Shown here piece by piece: positions 1 to 11,447 of a stretch of 64,000 nt of DNA (positions are counted from its first letter, which is position 1; each line of letters starts with the position of its first letter). Source of the stretch: Ramlibacter pinisoli (lineage in GTDB: Bacteria; Pseudomonadota; Gammaproteobacteria; Burkholderiales; Burkholderiaceae_C); NCBI RefSeq assembly GCF_009758015.1, contig NZ_WSEL01000003.1, positions 124,001 through 188,000 of the forward strand, written 5' to 3'. A model generated the notes under the pieces. It saw only the letters and a program-made list of their open reading frames with translations. It was not told where the DNA came from and did no database searches. The position numbers and the translations under genes are program-made.

Positions 1-152
1 TTGCGCTTGGCGGTGATGCGGGCCACCGGCTGCAGGCCGGCCGTGCGGGCGAGCTCGCCCAGTTCGGCGAGCTCGCCGTCGAAATGGGGCAGCCCGAGAT
101 CCACCCCGACCAGGACGGTGGGGGCGGTGGAACGATCAGGGGAATCAGGCAA
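1..152 (-). CDS. hflX: GTPase HflX, N-terminal fragment
   Basis: Only about 50 codons lie in the window; the gene runs off the left edge. The reading frame after hfq gives a peptide containing VGVDLGLPHFDGELAELGEL and then ARITAKR, which matches the start of HflX, a ribosome-associated GTPase acting in stress rescue. The G domain is outside the window. hfq-hflX is the usual order in Burkholderiales. The frame is open from the hfq stop codon and holds no ATG; the first plausible start is the TTG at 152, with no convincing ribosome-binding site, so the start is uncertain. Product identity rests on this short stretch plus position. Confidence 0.8.
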   Translation of the reverse strand, partial: MPDSPDRSTAPTVLVGVDLGLPHFDGELAELGELARTAGLQPVARITAKR

Positions 153-218
153 ATCGGCGTCCGGGGGATTTCGGCGGTGGAAGACCCCCGGCGCGCGTGC
201 CGCGAGCCGCGCCCGCGA

Positions 219-464
219 TCAGGTGGCGGCTTCGTTGCTCTCGGCCGTGGAGAAGTTCACGGCCCGGCCGGGGACGATGGTGGAGATGGCGTGCTTGTAG
301 ACCATCTGGGTCACCGTGTTGCGAAGGAGCACCACGTATTGGTCGAACGATTCGATCTGGCCCTGCAACTTGATGCCGTTGACGAGGTAGATCGACACCG
401 GCACGTGCTCCCGTCGCAGCGTGTTGAGGAACGGGTCTTGTAGCAGCTGCCCTTTGTTGCTCAC
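219..464 (-). CDS. hfq: RNA chaperone Hfq
   Basis: 81-residue Sm-like protein that forms a hexameric ring and pairs small RNAs with mRNAs in the cytoplasm. Sm1 ([15 protein letters not shown]) and the Sm2 signature (VYKHAIST) are both visible. The C-terminal tail is short, as usual in betaproteobacteria. The start is GTG, supported by a GGAG about eight bases upstream. It lies 137 bp after der and directly before hflX. A possible promoter is listed separately at 501-528. Confidence 0.97.
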   Translation of the reverse strand: MSNKGQLLQDPFLNTLRREHVPVSIYLVNGIKLQGQIESFDQYVVLLRNTVTQMVYKHAISTIVPGRAVNFSTAESNEAAT

Positions 465-500
465 GATATTCTCCGTGTTCGAAGCGTTGTTGGAACTTGC

Positions 501-528
501 ACCTTACCACAGCGACCCAGCCGTGCAA
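501..528 (-). promoter_or_regulatory. Possible sigma70-type promoter for hfq
   Basis: On the minus strand, TTGCAC (523-528) is followed after 16 bases by TAAGGT (501-506), inside the 137-bp gap between der and hfq. Both boxes match the consensus only partly. Hfq commonly has its own promoter; this site is a guess by pattern. Confidence 0.25.
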
Positions 529-601
529 GTAGGCAGCGGGCTAGACCCGGCACTTGGGGATGGCACGGGGTCGTTCAAGTGCGTGAGGCCTCCCCGGGCC
601 G

Positions 602-1936
602 TCATTCCTTGTCGGCGTAGGGATTGTGGGAGGTCTTCAGCTCGATGCGCAGCGGCGTCCCGATGAGATTGAACTCCTTGCGGAACCGGCCCTCGAGGAA
701 GCGCTTGTAGGCATCGGTCACGTGCTCCAGCGAGTTGCCGTGGATCACGATCACCGGCGGGTTCATGCCGCCCTGGTGCGCATAGCGCAGCTTGGGCCGG
801 AACATGCCCGACCGCTTGGGGGCCTGGAACTGCACCGCCTCCTGCAGCAGCCGCGTGAGCACCGGGGTCGACATCTTGGTCATCGCGGCCTGGTGGGCCT
901 GGGCGATCGATTGCCACACGGGCGTCAGGCCCTGGCGCTTCTTGGCCGAGATCAGGTGCAGGGCCGCGAACTTCAGGAACGCCAGCCGAGCCTCGATCTG
1001 GCGCTGCACCTGCTCGCGCTGGTAGGCATCCACGGCGTCCCACTTGTTGATGGCCAGGACCACCGCCCGGCCGCTCTCGAGGATGTAGCCGGCGATGTGG
1101 GCGTCCTGGTCGGTCACGCCCTGCGTGGCGTCGAGCAGCAGCAGCACGACGTTGGCGGACTCGATCGCCTGCAGCGTCTTGACGACCGAGAACTTCTCGA
1201 TCGCCTCGAACACCTTGCCCTTGCGGCGCAGGCCGGCGGTGTCGATGAGCTCGTAGCGCTTGCCGCCCCGCTCGAACGGCACCGAGATGGCGTCGCGCGT
1301 GGTGCCCGGCAGGTCGAAGGCCACCAGGCGTTCCTCGCCCAGCCAGGTGTTGATGAGGGTGGACTTGCCGACGTTGGGCCGGCCGGCCACCGCCAGCTTG
1401 ATGACGCTCTCGTTGACGGCCGCCTCGTCCTCGTCGTCCGGCAGGCCCAGCGGCTCCAGGGCCACCTCGACCAGGCTGCGGATCCCCTGCCCGTGCGCGG
1501 CCGAGACGGCGTGTACCTCGCCCAGGCCGAGTTCATAGAACTCGGTGAGCTGAACGCCCTCGGTCATGCCCTCGGCCTTGTTGGCCGCCAGCACCGTCGG
1601 CTTGCCCAGCTTGCGCAGGTAGTTGGCGATGTCGTGGTCCTGGGCCGAGAGGCCGCCGCGGGCGTCGACCACGAAGACCACCACGTCCGCCTCGGCCACG
1701 GCCTGCCGCGTCTGCTTGGCCATCTCCATGAAGATGCCCGACTCGGCCGTGGGCTCGAAGCCGCCGGTGTCGATGACGATGAACTCGTGCTTGCCCTGCC
1801 GCGCGTTGCCGTAGTGGCGGTCGCGCGTGAGGCCGGCGAAGTCGGCCACGATGGCGTCGCGCGACTTGGTGATGCGGTTGAAGAGCGTCGACTTGCCGAC
1901 GTTCGGGCGGCCCACCAGGGCCATCACGGGTTTCAT
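602..1936 (-). CDS. der: Ribosome biogenesis GTPase Der (EngA)
   Basis: 444-residue tandem GTPase needed for 50S subunit maturation. Two complete G domains are visible: P-loop GRPNVGKST at residues 9-17 with DTGGF (56-60) and NKAE (119-122), and a second P-loop at 185-193 with DTAGL (232-236) and NKWD (297-300). A C-terminal KH-like domain follows. Length is normal for the family. The start is placed at the ATG giving [12 protein letters not shown]; the frame is open further upstream into bamB but without family similarity. It lies 20 bp after bamB and is probably cotranscribed with it. Confidence 0.97.
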   Translation of the reverse strand: MKPVMALVGRPNVGKSTLFNRITKSRDAIVADFAGLTRDRHYGNARQGKHEFIVIDTGGFEPTAESGIFMEMAKQTRQAVAEADVVVFVVDARGGLSAQDHDIANYLRKLGKPTVLAANKAEGMTEGVQLTEFYELGLGEVHAVSAAHGQGIRSLVEVALEPLGLPDDEDEAAVNESVIKLAVAGRPNVGKSTLINTWLGEERLVAFDLPGTTRDAISVPFERGGKRYELIDTAGLRRKGKVFEAIEKFSVVKTLQAIESANVVLLLLDATQGVTDQDAHIAGYILESGRAVVLAINKWDAVDAYQREQVQRQIEARLAFLKFAALHLISAKKRQGLTPVWQSIAQAHQAAMTKMSTPVLTRLLQEAVQFQAPKRSGMFRPKLRYAHQGGMNPPVIVIHGNSLEHVTDAYKRFLEGRFRKEFNLIGTPLRIELKTSHNPYADKE

Positions 1937-1956
1937 GGTCCGCCCTCGGGATGCGG

Positions 1957-3117
1957 TTATTGCGGCACGAAGCCGTAGACCCCGCCGTTGCGGGTGACAA
2001 CGACCAGGGTGCTGCCGGCGATCACCGGCGGGGCCACGACCGGCGAACCGTCGGTCGTCAGGCGGGTGAGCAGCTTGCCGTCCTCGCGCGAGAGCACGTG
2101 CAGCAGGCCGGTGGAGTCGCCCACGGCGACCGAATTGCCCACCAGCAGCGGCGTGCCGGTGCCGCGGTGCAGCAGCTTGTCGGTGGTCCAGGCGCGCTCG
2201 CCGTTGTCGCGGCGCCAAGCCACGACGCGGCCGTCGGATTCGGTGCCGACCACCAGGCGGTCGTCACCACCCAGGCCGTCGCCGCCATTGGATGGCTTGG
2301 TCCAGGCCAGGCCACCGCGGGTCGCGTCGAGGCAGCCCACCGAGGCCTGGAAGGCACGCACGCACACCGAGTTGCCGACGCGGCTGGGCCGGCCGACCAG
2401 GTCGACCAGGCGCTCGACGTCGTTCGTGCCGCGCGGCGTGGCGATGGCGGCGTCCCAGCGGACGCTGCCGTTGTTGGGGTTCAGGCCGACCACGCGGCCG
2501 CCCTGCCCGGCCAGCAGCGTGTCGCCCACGGCCAGCAGCACGCCCGACTGGCGCAGGACCAGCGGCTCGCCGGGGCGCGGCTGCGACCACAGGCGGCGGC
2601 CGCTCTGGCCGTCGAAGGCGGACACCGAGCGGTCGGCGGCCAGCACGAACACGCGGTTGCCGGCCACCAGCGGGGCCGTGTAGGCCTGGGCAGCCAGCTT
2701 CTGGCGCCACAGCACCTTGCCGGCGCTGGCAGCCACCAGTTCGTTGTCGCGCGTGACGACCGCCAGCGTGGTGCCGTCGCTGCCGGCGCCGGCCACGATG
2801 GCCGAGCCGACGCCGGCGCGCCAGAGTTCACGGCCGGTGCCCGCATCGAGCATGGCCACGGTGCCATCGCTGCTCGCCAGCGCGAGCTGGGTGCCGTTGA
2901 CGGCGACCGTCATCGGGAACCCGACTTCGCCGAGCTTCGTGGTCCATGCCTGGCGCACGGCCAGCAGACCCGGATTGGGCTCGAGTTGCGGCGGCGCCGC
3001 CTTGTCGCTGCCGCCCAGGAAGGACGGCATCATCGAGCAGCCCGCCAGGCCCAGCAGGCTGGCCGCGAGCACGGCGGCCGCGCCGATGCGGCCGGCGGTC
3101 ATCGCTTGCTTGATCAT
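1957..3117 (-). CDS. bamB: Outer-membrane assembly lipoprotein BamB
   Basis: 386-residue BAM-complex lipoprotein that helps fold beta-barrel proteins into the outer membrane. An N-terminal signal peptide ends in a lipobox LAGC with the acylated cysteine at residue 27. The rest shows repeated PQQ-like blades, for example [11 protein letters not shown] and [12 protein letters not shown], expected of an eight-bladed propeller. Its ATG overlaps the stop of the upstream yfgM-like gene by four bases, suggesting translational coupling. BamD is encoded at 13374. Confidence 0.95.
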   Translation of the reverse strand: MIKQAMTAGRIGAAAVLAASLLGLAGCSMMPSFLGGSDKAAPPQLEPNPGLLAVRQAWTTKLGEVGFPMTVAVNGTQLALASSDGTVAMLDAGTGRELWRAGVGSAIVAGAGSDGTTLAVVTRDNELVAASAGKVLWRQKLAAQAYTAPLVAGNRVFVLAADRSVSAFDGQSGRRLWSQPRPGEPLVLRQSGVLLAVGDTLLAGQGGRVVGLNPNNGSVRWDAAIATPRGTNDVERLVDLVGRPSRVGNSVCVRAFQASVGCLDATRGGLAWTKPSNGGDGLGGDDRLVVGTESDGRVVAWRRDNGERAWTTDKLLHRGTGTPLLVGNSVAVGDSTGLLHVLSREDGKLLTRLTTDGSPVVAPPVIAGSTLVVVTRNGGVYGFVPQ

Positions 3118-3803
3118 GACTTGGCGCTCCCGGCGGCCGGCTTGTCGCCGGTGGCGAGCGACTTCGGGTCGACGCCCAGCGCGGTGAGCTTCACCTCCAG
3201 CAGGCGGCGGTACTCGGACTGCTCGTCCAGGGCCTGGTAGGCCTTGCCGTACTCGGCCTTGGCCTCGGCCTTCTTGCCCTGCAGCTGGTAGATGTCGCCG
3301 CGGCGGTCGGCCACCAGGGCCGCGAACGGTGCGGGCACATCGGCGGCGAGCTGCTTGAGCGCCTCGTCGTACGACTTGGTCTCGACCAGCACGGACGCCA
3401 GCCGCAGGCGGGCGATGGCCTGGTAGCCCTCGTCGGACGCCTGCTCGGCCACCCAGGCGAGCGCCGCCTTGGCGGTGTCGGGCTTGCCCTTGTCGACTGC
3501 GACCTGCGCCACCAGCAGCCCCGCCTGCTGCGCGAACAGCGTGCGGCCGTACTTGTCCTTTACGTCGGCGAAGCCCCGTTCGGCCCGGGCCAGGTCGCCG
3601 GCCTGCACCGCGCGCTCGACGTCCTCGTAGATGGCGGAGGCCCGCGCCGACTGCGCGCGCTGCCAGTACTGCCAGCCGTTCATGGCCGCGATGGCGCCGA
3701 ACACGATGATGAGCAGCCAGGAGATCAGGTTGCCGTAGGTCTTCCAGAAGTGCTTGAGCTGGTCAAGCTGCTCCTGTTCTTCGAGATCGAGGTGGGATGC
3801 CAT
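3114..3803 (-). CDS. YfgM-like tetratricopeptide protein (SecYEG/periplasmic chaperone accessory)
   Basis: 229 residues. A short cytoplasmic N terminus rich in E and Q is followed by one membrane segment (about residues 27-49, LISWLLIIVFGAIAAMNGW) and a periplasmic TPR-like domain. The hisS-yfgM-bamB-der order is the classic context of YfgM, which in E. coli links the Sec translocon to periplasmic chaperones. Overlap with bamB is four bases. The family call is firm; the exact role here is by homology. Confidence 0.9.
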   Translation of the reverse strand: MASHLDLEEQEQLDQLKHFWKTYGNLISWLLIIVFGAIAAMNGWQYWQRAQSARASAIYEDVERAVQAGDLARAERGFADVKDKYGRTLFAQQAGLLVAQVAVDKGKPDTAKAALAWVAEQASDEGYQAIARLRLASVLVETKSYDEALKQLAADVPAPFAALVADRRGDIYQLQGKKAEAKAEYGKAYQALDEQSEYRRLLEVKLTALGVDPKSLATGDKPAAGSAKS

Positions 3804-3861
3804 GGAAAAGTGCTCGTTCGGCCGCGGGTCGGGCAGCCGGAGATTGTAAGGAGGCGTGCAG

Positions 3862-5181
3862 TCAGGCCCTGAGGCGGTCGGCCCAGGCGGCCACGTCGGC
3901 CAGCGGCAACCGTTGCTGCTCGCCGGAGCCGTCGCGCAGCGCCTTGAGCGTCACCTCGCCGGCCGCCAGCTCGTCGGCGCCGAACACGAGGGCATGGCGC
4001 GCCCCGCTGCCGTCGGCCTTCTTGAACTGCGACTTCATGCTGCCGGGACCGTCGGGACCGCCCGCATGCTGCACGACGCGCACGCCGGCGGCGCGCAGGG
4101 CCTCGAGGGCCACCACGACGGGTGCCAGCGGCGTGCCGGGCGGCACGACGGCATAGGCATCGGGCGCCTGCGAGGGCATCGGGAGCTGCAATTCCTGGAT
4201 GAGCAGCAGCAGCCGCTCGATGCCCAGGCCGAAGCCCACGGCCGGCGCCGGCTTTCCGCCCAGCTGGGCGATGAGCCCGTCGTAGCGGCCACCGCCGCAC
4301 ACCGTTCCCTGTGACCCGAGCTGGTCGGTGACCCACTCGAAGACGGTGAGGTTGTAGTAGTCCATGCCGCGCACCAGGCGCGGGTTGACGCGATACGCCA
4401 GGCCCACGGCATCGAGCGTGGCCCGGACGGCGTCGAAGTGGGCCAGCGACGCCTCGCCCAGGAAATCGATGAGCTTGGGAGCCTGCTCGATCAGCGCCTG
4501 CATCGCGGGGTTCTTGCTGTCCAGGATGCGCAGCGGGTTCGACTGCAGGCGGCGCTGCGAGTCGGCGTCCAGCGCCTGCGCGTGCTGCTCGAAATAGCCC
4601 ACCAGGGCCTCGCGGTGCGCCTTGCGTTCGTCGGGCTGGCCCAGGCTGTTGATCTCCAGCCGGACGTGCTGTCCCTCGACCAGCCCGAGCTCGCGCCAGA
4701 GCGCGCGCGCCATCAGGATCATCTCGGCATCGACGTCCGGGCCAGCGAAGCCCAGCGCCTCGACGTCGAGCTGGTGGAACTGCCGGTAGCGGCCTTTCTG
4801 CGGACGCTCGTGGCGGAACATCGGCCCGACGGTCCAGATGCGCAGCGGCCCGTTGTACAGCGCGTTGTGCTCGACGACCGCACGCACGATGCCGGCGGTG
4901 GCTTCGGGGCGCAGCGTGAGCTTGTCGCCGTTCATCGAGTCGGTGAAGGAGTACATCTCCTTCTCCACGATGTCGGTCACCTCCCCCAGCCCGCGCACGA
5001 ACAGCGCGGTGGGTTCCACGATGGGGGTCAGCAGGTACTGGTAGCCGTAGCGTCCCAGCACGTCGCGCACCGCCGTCTCGAACCACTGCCACAGCGCGGA
5101 ATCGGGCAGTTTCTCCGTGCGCGGCACCGAGGCCGGCAGGATGTCGTTCATGCCCTTGACGGCACTCAGTTTGTCAGCCAT
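3862..5181 (-). CDS. hisS: Histidyl-tRNA synthetase
   Basis: 439-residue class II aminoacyl-tRNA synthetase that charges tRNA-His. Motif 2 region [16 protein letters not shown], the histidine-specific GGGRYDGL and the motif 3 segment [12 protein letters not shown] are all present, followed by a C-terminal anticodon-binding domain. Length and start ([13 protein letters not shown]) are normal. It sits 52 bp after ispG and 58 bp before the yfgM-like gene, in the conserved ispG-hisS-yfgM-bamB-der string. Confidence 0.97.
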   Translation of the reverse strand: MADKLSAVKGMNDILPASVPRTEKLPDSALWQWFETAVRDVLGRYGYQYLLTPIVEPTALFVRGLGEVTDIVEKEMYSFTDSMNGDKLTLRPEATAGIVRAVVEHNALYNGPLRIWTVGPMFRHERPQKGRYRQFHQLDVEALGFAGPDVDAEMILMARALWRELGLVEGQHVRLEINSLGQPDERKAHREALVGYFEQHAQALDADSQRRLQSNPLRILDSKNPAMQALIEQAPKLIDFLGEASLAHFDAVRATLDAVGLAYRVNPRLVRGMDYYNLTVFEWVTDQLGSQGTVCGGGRYDGLIAQLGGKPAPAVGFGLGIERLLLLIQELQLPMPSQAPDAYAVVPPGTPLAPVVVALEALRAAGVRVVQHAGGPDGPGSMKSQFKKADGSGARHALVFGADELAAGEVTLKALRDGSGEQQRLPLADVAAWADRLRA

Positions 5182-5233
5182 GTCTGGGTCGGACGTTCAG
5201 TGCTGGGCATCGGGCGCCGGACGCGCCCCCGCC

Positions 5234-6504
<1,271 letters not shown>

Positions 6505-6505
<1 letters not shown>

Positions 6506-7422
6506 CACTTCACCTCGAACCGTGCGACGTTGTCTTTCGCCACGGCCGCCAGGTCATAGGGTTGGCCGCGCACCTGCACCGAGGTGGCGTTGGCGCTGCC
6601 GACCGTGACGACCAGCGGTGGGCTGCCGGACGCGCCGGCGGTTTCGCCGGCGGCCATGAGGCGGCGCAGCGTGACCGTGCCCTTGGCATCGGTGACCTGC
6701 ACCCACGACGGGCCGGTGGCCTTGAACACGATCAGCCCGCTGGCGGGCACGGCCGTGCCATCGGCGGGCGCAGACGCGGCCGCCTGGGTGGACGGAGCAA
6801 CCACCGTGACGGGGGCCGCGGCCGATGCCGTGGCGGACGGAGCCGCGGCGGTGGGAGTCGGCGCCGAATCGGCGCTGGCGACAGGAGGCATCACGGGCGG
6901 CGCGCCCGGCGCGGATGCCGCCGGCGCCTCGGCGCCGGGCGCCAGGATTGCCGGCGCCATGGGCACGCCCGCGGGGGCTTCGGCGGGCTTGGACGCGACT
7001 TCGTCCCGGCCCCCGGCGGGCAGGAAGATGATGACCAGGGCGCCCAGCAGGAGGGCGAAGACCGCCAGGAACACCGGGCGGGTGAGCCGGTCGAACAGGC
7101 TCGGCCCCACGTAGTCGCCGGGAGCGCGGAACGGGGCGTTGATCGGCTCGCGCTCGGGTCCCAGGCGCGGGGCATTGCCCTGTGGCAGCCGGTCGAGCAT
7201 GGGCTGGGCATCGACCTTGAGCGTGCGGCACACCGCCGACGCCAGCGCCCGCGCGAACACCGCATCGGGCAATTCGTCGTAGCGGTCGCCCTCCAGTGCC
7301 TCGAGCTTGCGCACGGGCACCTTGAGCGAAGCCGCCAGCGCCGCCACGTGCAGGCCGGACGCCTCGCGGGCCTGGCGCAACAGGCTGCCCGCGCTGGGGC
7401 CGCCCGCTTGCCCCTCAGTCAT
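6505..7422 (-). CDS. rodZ: RodZ-like helix-turn-helix / DUF4115 membrane protein
   Basis: 305 residues. An N-terminal Xre-type helix-turn-helix (about residues 13-75), one membrane segment (about 112-130, [21 protein letters not shown]), a low-complexity Ala/Pro linker and a C-terminal DUF4115 beta domain (about 225-300) form the RodZ plan. RodZ links MreB to the cell-wall elongation machinery. The ATG lies inside the end of pilF (8-base overlap) and the stop touches the ispG start. This pilF-rodZ-ispG order is conserved in many proteobacteria. Confidence 0.88.
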
Positions 7423-8236
7423 CGAACGCTCCCTTGTCCAGGAGGGTGACCTCGCGCGATTGCGGGTACCGCTTGCGCAACTGCTCGCCCAGCTGCGCGA
7501 GGGCGACCTGGTCGCCGATCTTGCGCTCGACCTTCACGCCCAGCCAGAGCGTCTCGGCGTTGGCCAGCTCGGTGTTGTTCAGGCGCCGGATGTAGAACTG
7601 GGCCCGCTGCAGGTCGCCGCGGGCATACAGCAGGTTGGCGAGGTTGTAGCCGATGATGGGATTGCCGGCGTCCAGCTCGTAGGCCTTGGACAGGCTGCGC
7701 TCGGCGTCGCCGGGCTTGCCGGCACGCGCCAGGCACAGGCCCTGCGCCATGAGCGTCTTGGCGCGGTCGCCGTAGATGGGGCTGTTCAGCGCCTGCTCGA
7801 ACGACCGCTGGGCGTCGTCGTAGCGGCGCTGCTGGCACTGCAGCCAGCCCAGGTTGTGCAGGGTGTTGGCGTCGCGCGGGTTGAGCGCCACGGCCCGCCG
7901 GAAGCTGTCCTCGGCCTGGCCCATGTCGTTCATTCGCATGTACACCAGGCCGCGCAGGTTGAAGGCGTCGGGGAAGGTGGGATCGGCCAGGATGACCTGC
8001 TTGAGCTCGTCGAGCGCGATGCTGGTCTTGCCCTGCTCGAAGTAGCCCACCGCCAGCTCCATCCGGATGCGGGCGCGGCGCCGGTGCTCGGGCTCGTCGG
8101 ATTCGGTGATCGGGTCGCTGGTCTTGGCCTGCTCGGTGGCCGGGGCGGCACAGCCACCCACCGCGAGCATGCCGGCCAGCAGGCCGGACCAGGACAGGGC
8201 CGTGAGCACGACACCGATGGAGCCGAGGCGCTTCAT
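7415..8236 (-). CDS. pilW: Type IV pilus biogenesis lipoprotein PilF/PilW
   Basis: 273 residues. A signal peptide ends in a lipobox-like VGGC (Cys 29), followed by tandem TPR repeats (for example PTFPDAFNLRGLVYMRMNDM and NPRDANTLHNLGWLQCQQRR). PilF/PilW is the pilotin that brings the PilQ secretin to the outer membrane. The start MKRLGSIG is chosen for the signal peptide; the open frame continues into rlmN. Gene order rlmN-pilF-rodZ supports the call. No other pilus gene is in the window. Confidence 0.9.
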   Translation of the reverse strand: MKRLGSIGVVLTALSWSGLLAGMLAVGGCAAPATEQAKTSDPITESDEPEHRRRARIRMELAVGYFEQGKTSIALDELKQVILADPTFPDAFNLRGLVYMRMNDMGQAEDSFRRAVALNPRDANTLHNLGWLQCQQRRYDDAQRSFEQALNSPIYGDRAKTLMAQGLCLARAGKPGDAERSLSKAYELDAGNPIIGYNLANLLYARGDLQRAQFYIRRLNNTELANAETLWLGVKVERKIGDQVALAQLGEQLRKRYPQSREVTLLDKGAFDD

Positions 8237-8241
8237 GTGAT

Positions 8242-9378
8242 TCAACCCTCTTTCGCGACGCCGGCAGGGACCTGCCGCAGCATGACCGTGCGCTGCTGGG
8301 CGATGCGTTCGCCCACGCGGGTGCGGTCCTTCACGTCGCCGGCGAGTTGCCCGCACGCGGCGTCGATGTCGTCCCCCCTCGTTTTTCGCACGGTGGTGAC
8401 GATACCAGCATCACTCAGCATTTTCGCGAACGCGACCACCCGGGTGTTGGGCGATCGCGTCAGCCCGGACTGCGGGAACGGGTTGAACGGAATGAGGTTG
8501 AACTTGCAGTTGACGCCGCTGGCGCGAACCAGGTCGACCAGCTGGCGCGCGTGCTCCGGCTGGTCGTTGACGCCATCGAGCATGCAGTACTCGAAGGTGA
8601 TGAAGTCGCGCGGCGCGTGCTCGAGGTAACGGCCGCAGGCGGCCAGCAGCTCGGCCAGCGGGTACTTCCGGTTCAGGGGCACAAGGTTGTCGCGCAGCGG
8701 GTCGTTGGGCGCGTGCAGCGACACGGCCAGGGCCACCGGGCAATCCTGCCCGAGGCGGTCGATCATCGGCACCACCCCGGAGGTGGACACGGTGACGCGG
8801 CGCCGCGACAGGCCGTAGCCGTGGTCGTCAAGCATGACGCGCAATGCCGGCACCAGCGCGGCGTAGTTCTGGAGCGGCTCGCCCATGCCCATCATCACCA
8901 CGTTGGAGATGACGCGGTCGGTCGTGCCCAGGTGGCCGCGCAGGAAATGCTCGGCGAACCACAGCTGGGCGAGGATCTCGCCCGTGCTGAGGTTGCGCGA
9001 GAAGCCCTGGTGCCCGGTGGAGCAGAAGCGGCAGCCCACCGCGCAGCCGGCTTGGGACGAGACGCACAGCGTGCCGCGGTCGTCCTCGGGGATGAACACG
9101 GCCTCGACGGCATTGCCGTCGCCGACATCGAACAGCCACTTGATGGTGCCGTCGGCGGACTCGTGCTGGCTGATGACCGGCAGGCCCTCGATGCGGGCCG
9201 CGCCGCGCAGCTTCTCGCGCAGCGACTTCGCCAGGTCGGACATCTGGTCGAACTCGCGCGCACCGCGCTGGTGGATCCAGCGGAACAGCTGGGTCGCCCG
9301 GAAGCGCTTTTCGCCCAGCGTTTGGCAGAACGCGGCCAGCCCTTCGAGGTCGAAGTCGAGGAGGTTGGCCGTGGTCAT
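8242..9378 (-). CDS. rlmN: 23S rRNA/tRNA (adenine-C2) methyltransferase RlmN
   Basis: 378-residue radical-SAM methyltransferase that makes m2A in 23S rRNA and some tRNAs. The cluster motif CAVGCRFC is followed by [16 protein letters not shown], and the catalytic-cysteine region is in the C-terminal third ([12 protein letters not shown]). Full length. It lies 19 bp after ndk and 5 bp before pilF, so the three are probably one transcript. Confidence 0.97.
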   Translation of the reverse strand: MTTANLLDFDLEGLAAFCQTLGEKRFRATQLFRWIHQRGAREFDQMSDLAKSLREKLRGAARIEGLPVISQHESADGTIKWLFDVGDGNAVEAVFIPEDDRGTLCVSSQAGCAVGCRFCSTGHQGFSRNLSTGEILAQLWFAEHFLRGHLGTTDRVISNVVMMGMGEPLQNYAALVPALRVMLDDHGYGLSRRRVTVSTSGVVPMIDRLGQDCPVALAVSLHAPNDPLRDNLVPLNRKYPLAELLAACGRYLEHAPRDFITFEYCMLDGVNDQPEHARQLVDLVRASGVNCKFNLIPFNPFPQSGLTRSPNTRVVAFAKMLSDAGIVTTVRKTRGDDIDAACGQLAGDVKDRTRVGERIAQQRTVMLRQVPAGVAKEG

Positions 9379-9397
9379 CGCATGGGAGATTCCCGCG

Positions 9398-9823
9398 TCA
9401 GCGGGAATAGACGTTCATGCCGGGGAAGAAGAAGCCGACCTCGACGGCGGCCGTCTCGGGCGCGTCGGAGCCGTGCACCGCGTTGGCGTCGATGCTGTCG
9501 GCGAAGTCGGCGCGGATGGTGCCCTTCTCGGCCTTCTTGGGATCGGTGGCGCCCATCAGGTCGCGGTTCTTCAGGATGGCGCTCTCGCCCTCGAGCACCT
9601 GGATCATCACCGGGCCGGAGATCATGAAGCTCACCAGGTCGTTGAAGAACGGGCGCGCCTTGTGCACGGCATAGAACTGCTCGGCTTCCTGGCGCGACAG
9701 GTGCGCCATGCGGGCAGCCACGACCTTCAGGCCGGCGCCTTCGAAGCGCGCGTAGATCTGGCCGATGACGTTCTTGGCCACCGCGTCGGGCTTGATGATG
9801 GAAAGGGTGCGTTCGATCGCCAT
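9398..9823 (-). CDS. ndk: Nucleoside diphosphate kinase
   Basis: 141-residue enzyme transferring the gamma phosphate between nucleoside triphosphates and diphosphates. The active-site histidine is in the family signature [12 protein letters not shown], and the N terminus [15 protein letters not shown] is typical. It is the first gene of the long minus-strand cluster ending at hflX; the 130 bp upstream, before the end of rluB, must hold its promoter, but no strong boxes are evident. Confidence 0.98.
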   Translation of the reverse strand: MAIERTLSIIKPDAVAKNVIGQIYARFEGAGLKVVAARMAHLSRQEAEQFYAVHKARPFFNDLVSFMISGPVMIQVLEGESAILKNRDLMGATDPKKAEKGTIRADFADSIDANAVHGSDAPETAAVEVGFFFPGMNVYSR

Positions 9824-9953
9824 TGCTGGTTCCTGGAGTCGGTTAGGGAAAAGTGTCGAGGCCCGCGCCGCCCCGATTAGGGGCGCCGCAGGCGGGAAAG
9901 TTCGGCAAAGCCCAGGATTTTAACCGGCGGGCCTCATGCCGGCTGGCAAGGCT

Positions 9954-11447
9954 TCAACGGCCGCCGCGATTGCCTCTGCGGGGGCCTCCACCGCCGCCTC
10001 CACCACCGCCGCCGCCTCCCCCACCGCCGCGTCGTTGGCCGCCACCGCCACCGCCGGCGCCGCCACCCTGGCGCTGGCGCATGAAGCTGTCCGCGCCGAT
10101 GTAGCCGAACGAAGTCTTCATGGGGTCGGGCTGGCCGCCGCCGGAACCGCCACCGCCACCGCCCGCGCGGTCGCCCTTGTTGCGGCGCTGCTGGCCTTGC
10201 TGTCCCTGCCCCTGCTGGCCCTGCCCCCTGCCACCCCGGCCGCCGCCAGCACCGCCGCCGCCTCCGCCCGCTCCGCGGGACTGGCCGGCGTCCGGACGCG
10301 GGCCGCCGCCGCGGTTGCCGCGCCGGCGGTTGCGCGACTTGCCGTCGCCATGCTCAGCCGGTTCGGCCAGGGACGCGCCGGCCGCTTGCGTCAGCGAGCG
10401 GATGTCGCGCTCGTCCAGTTCCATGAAGGCGCCGCGCTTGAGCCCGCGCGGCAGCACCATGGCGCCGTAGCGGATGCGGATCAGGCGGCTGACCGCATGG
10501 CCGAGCGCCTCGAACAGGCGGCGCACCTCGCGGTTGCGGCCTTCGGAGATCGTGACGCGGTACCAGTTGTTGGCGCCCTCGCCGCCGCCGTCCTCGACGG
10601 ATCCGAACTGGGCCTTGCCGTCATCGAGTTCCACGCCCTCGAGCAGGCGCTGCTTCTCCTCGGCCGACAGCGCGCCCAGGACCCGGACGGCGTACTCGCG
10701 CTCGAGACCGAAGCGCGGATGCATCAGGCGGTTGGCCAGCTCGCCCGAGCTGGTGAACAGCAGCAGGCCTTCGGTGTTCAGGTCCAGCCGGCCGACCGAC
10801 TGCCACTTGCCCTGGTACAGCTTGGGCAGCTTGCGGAAGACGGTCGGGCGGTTCTGCGGATCGTCGTGGGTGACGACCTCGCCGGCCGGCTTGTGATAGG
10901 CGATCACGCGGGGCGGCGGAGGCGCGATGCGCACCTTGATCGGGCGCCCGTTGACCTTGATCTGGTCGCCGAACTGGATGCGTTGGCCGATGTGGGCAGG
11001 CTCGTTGTTGACCGAGATCCGGCCTTCCATGATGAGCTGTTCCATCTCGAGCCGGGACCCGAGGCCGGCCTGCGCCAGCACCTTGTGCAGCTTGGGCGTG
11101 TCGGCCTGCGGCGCCAGCACGCGCTTGGCCAGCGCCACCTCGGCGCTCTGCTCGTCGGCGTCGAACTTGCCGGAGACCACGTCCTCGAAGCGGATCGGCT
11201 CCGGTGGCGGGCCGCTGGGCTCGCGCCGGACGGGCCGGTCGTCGTGGTCGTCGTCCTCGTCGTCCTCGTGGCCATCGGCGTGGTCCTCGTCCTCGCCCTC
11301 GTCGTCGGCGGCCATGCGCTGCTGGTTGCGCGGGGCCTCGGCCACGGGCACGGCGACCGCGGCTGGCTGCTGGACCGGCGCCTGGACGGCCTTGTCCTTC
11401 TCGTCGTCGGCGTCCGGGGCAACGCCCTGCAGGTCGGTGGAAGTCAT
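9954..11447 (-). CDS. rluB: 23S rRNA pseudouridine synthase RluB with long charged and Gly/Arg-rich extensions
   Basis: 497 residues. The core has an S4 RNA-binding domain ([18 protein letters not shown]) and an RsuA/RluB catalytic domain with the motif [13 protein letters not shown], where the first Asp is the nucleophile. It isomerises a uridine in 23S rRNA helix 89 by family homology. The first ~95 residues are acidic and repetitive ([20 protein letters not shown]). The last ~110 are Gly/Arg/Gln-rich with a run of about 15 glycines, interrupted by a non-repetitive island ([16 protein letters not shown]) near residues 440-455. Related betaproteobacterial RluB proteins also carry such tails. 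Its ATG overlaps the scpB stop by four bases. Confidence 0.93.
   Translation of the reverse strand: MTSTDLQGVAPDADDEKDKAVQAPVQQPAAVAVPVAEAPRNQQRMAADDEGEDEDHADGHEDDEDDDHDDRPVRREPSGPPPEPIRFEDVVSGKFDADEQSAEVALAKRVLAPQADTPKLHKVLAQAGLGSRLEMEQLIMEGRISVNNEPAHIGQRIQFGDQIKVNGRPIKVRIAPPPPRVIAYHKPAGEVVTHDDPQNRPTVFRKLPKLYQGKWQSVGRLDLNTEGLLLFTSSGELANRLMHPRFGLEREYAVRVLGALSAEEKQRLLEGVELDDGKAQFGSVEDGGGEGANNWYRVTISEGRNREVRRLFEALGHAVSRLIRIRYGAMVLPRGLKRGAFMELDERDIRSLTQAAGASLAEPAEHGDGKSRNRRRGNRGGGPRPDAGQSRGAGGGGGGAGGGRGGRGQGQQGQGQQGQQRRNKGDRAGGGGGGSGGGQPDPMKTSFGYIGADSFMRQRQGGGAGGGGGGQRRGGGGGGGGGGGGGGGPRRGNRGGR

Noticed and set aside
9960..10330. Tandem-repeat or CRISPR-like look of GCC/CCG repeats
   Set aside because: No regular repeat-spacer unit; the triplet pattern fits the in-frame Gly codons of rluB.
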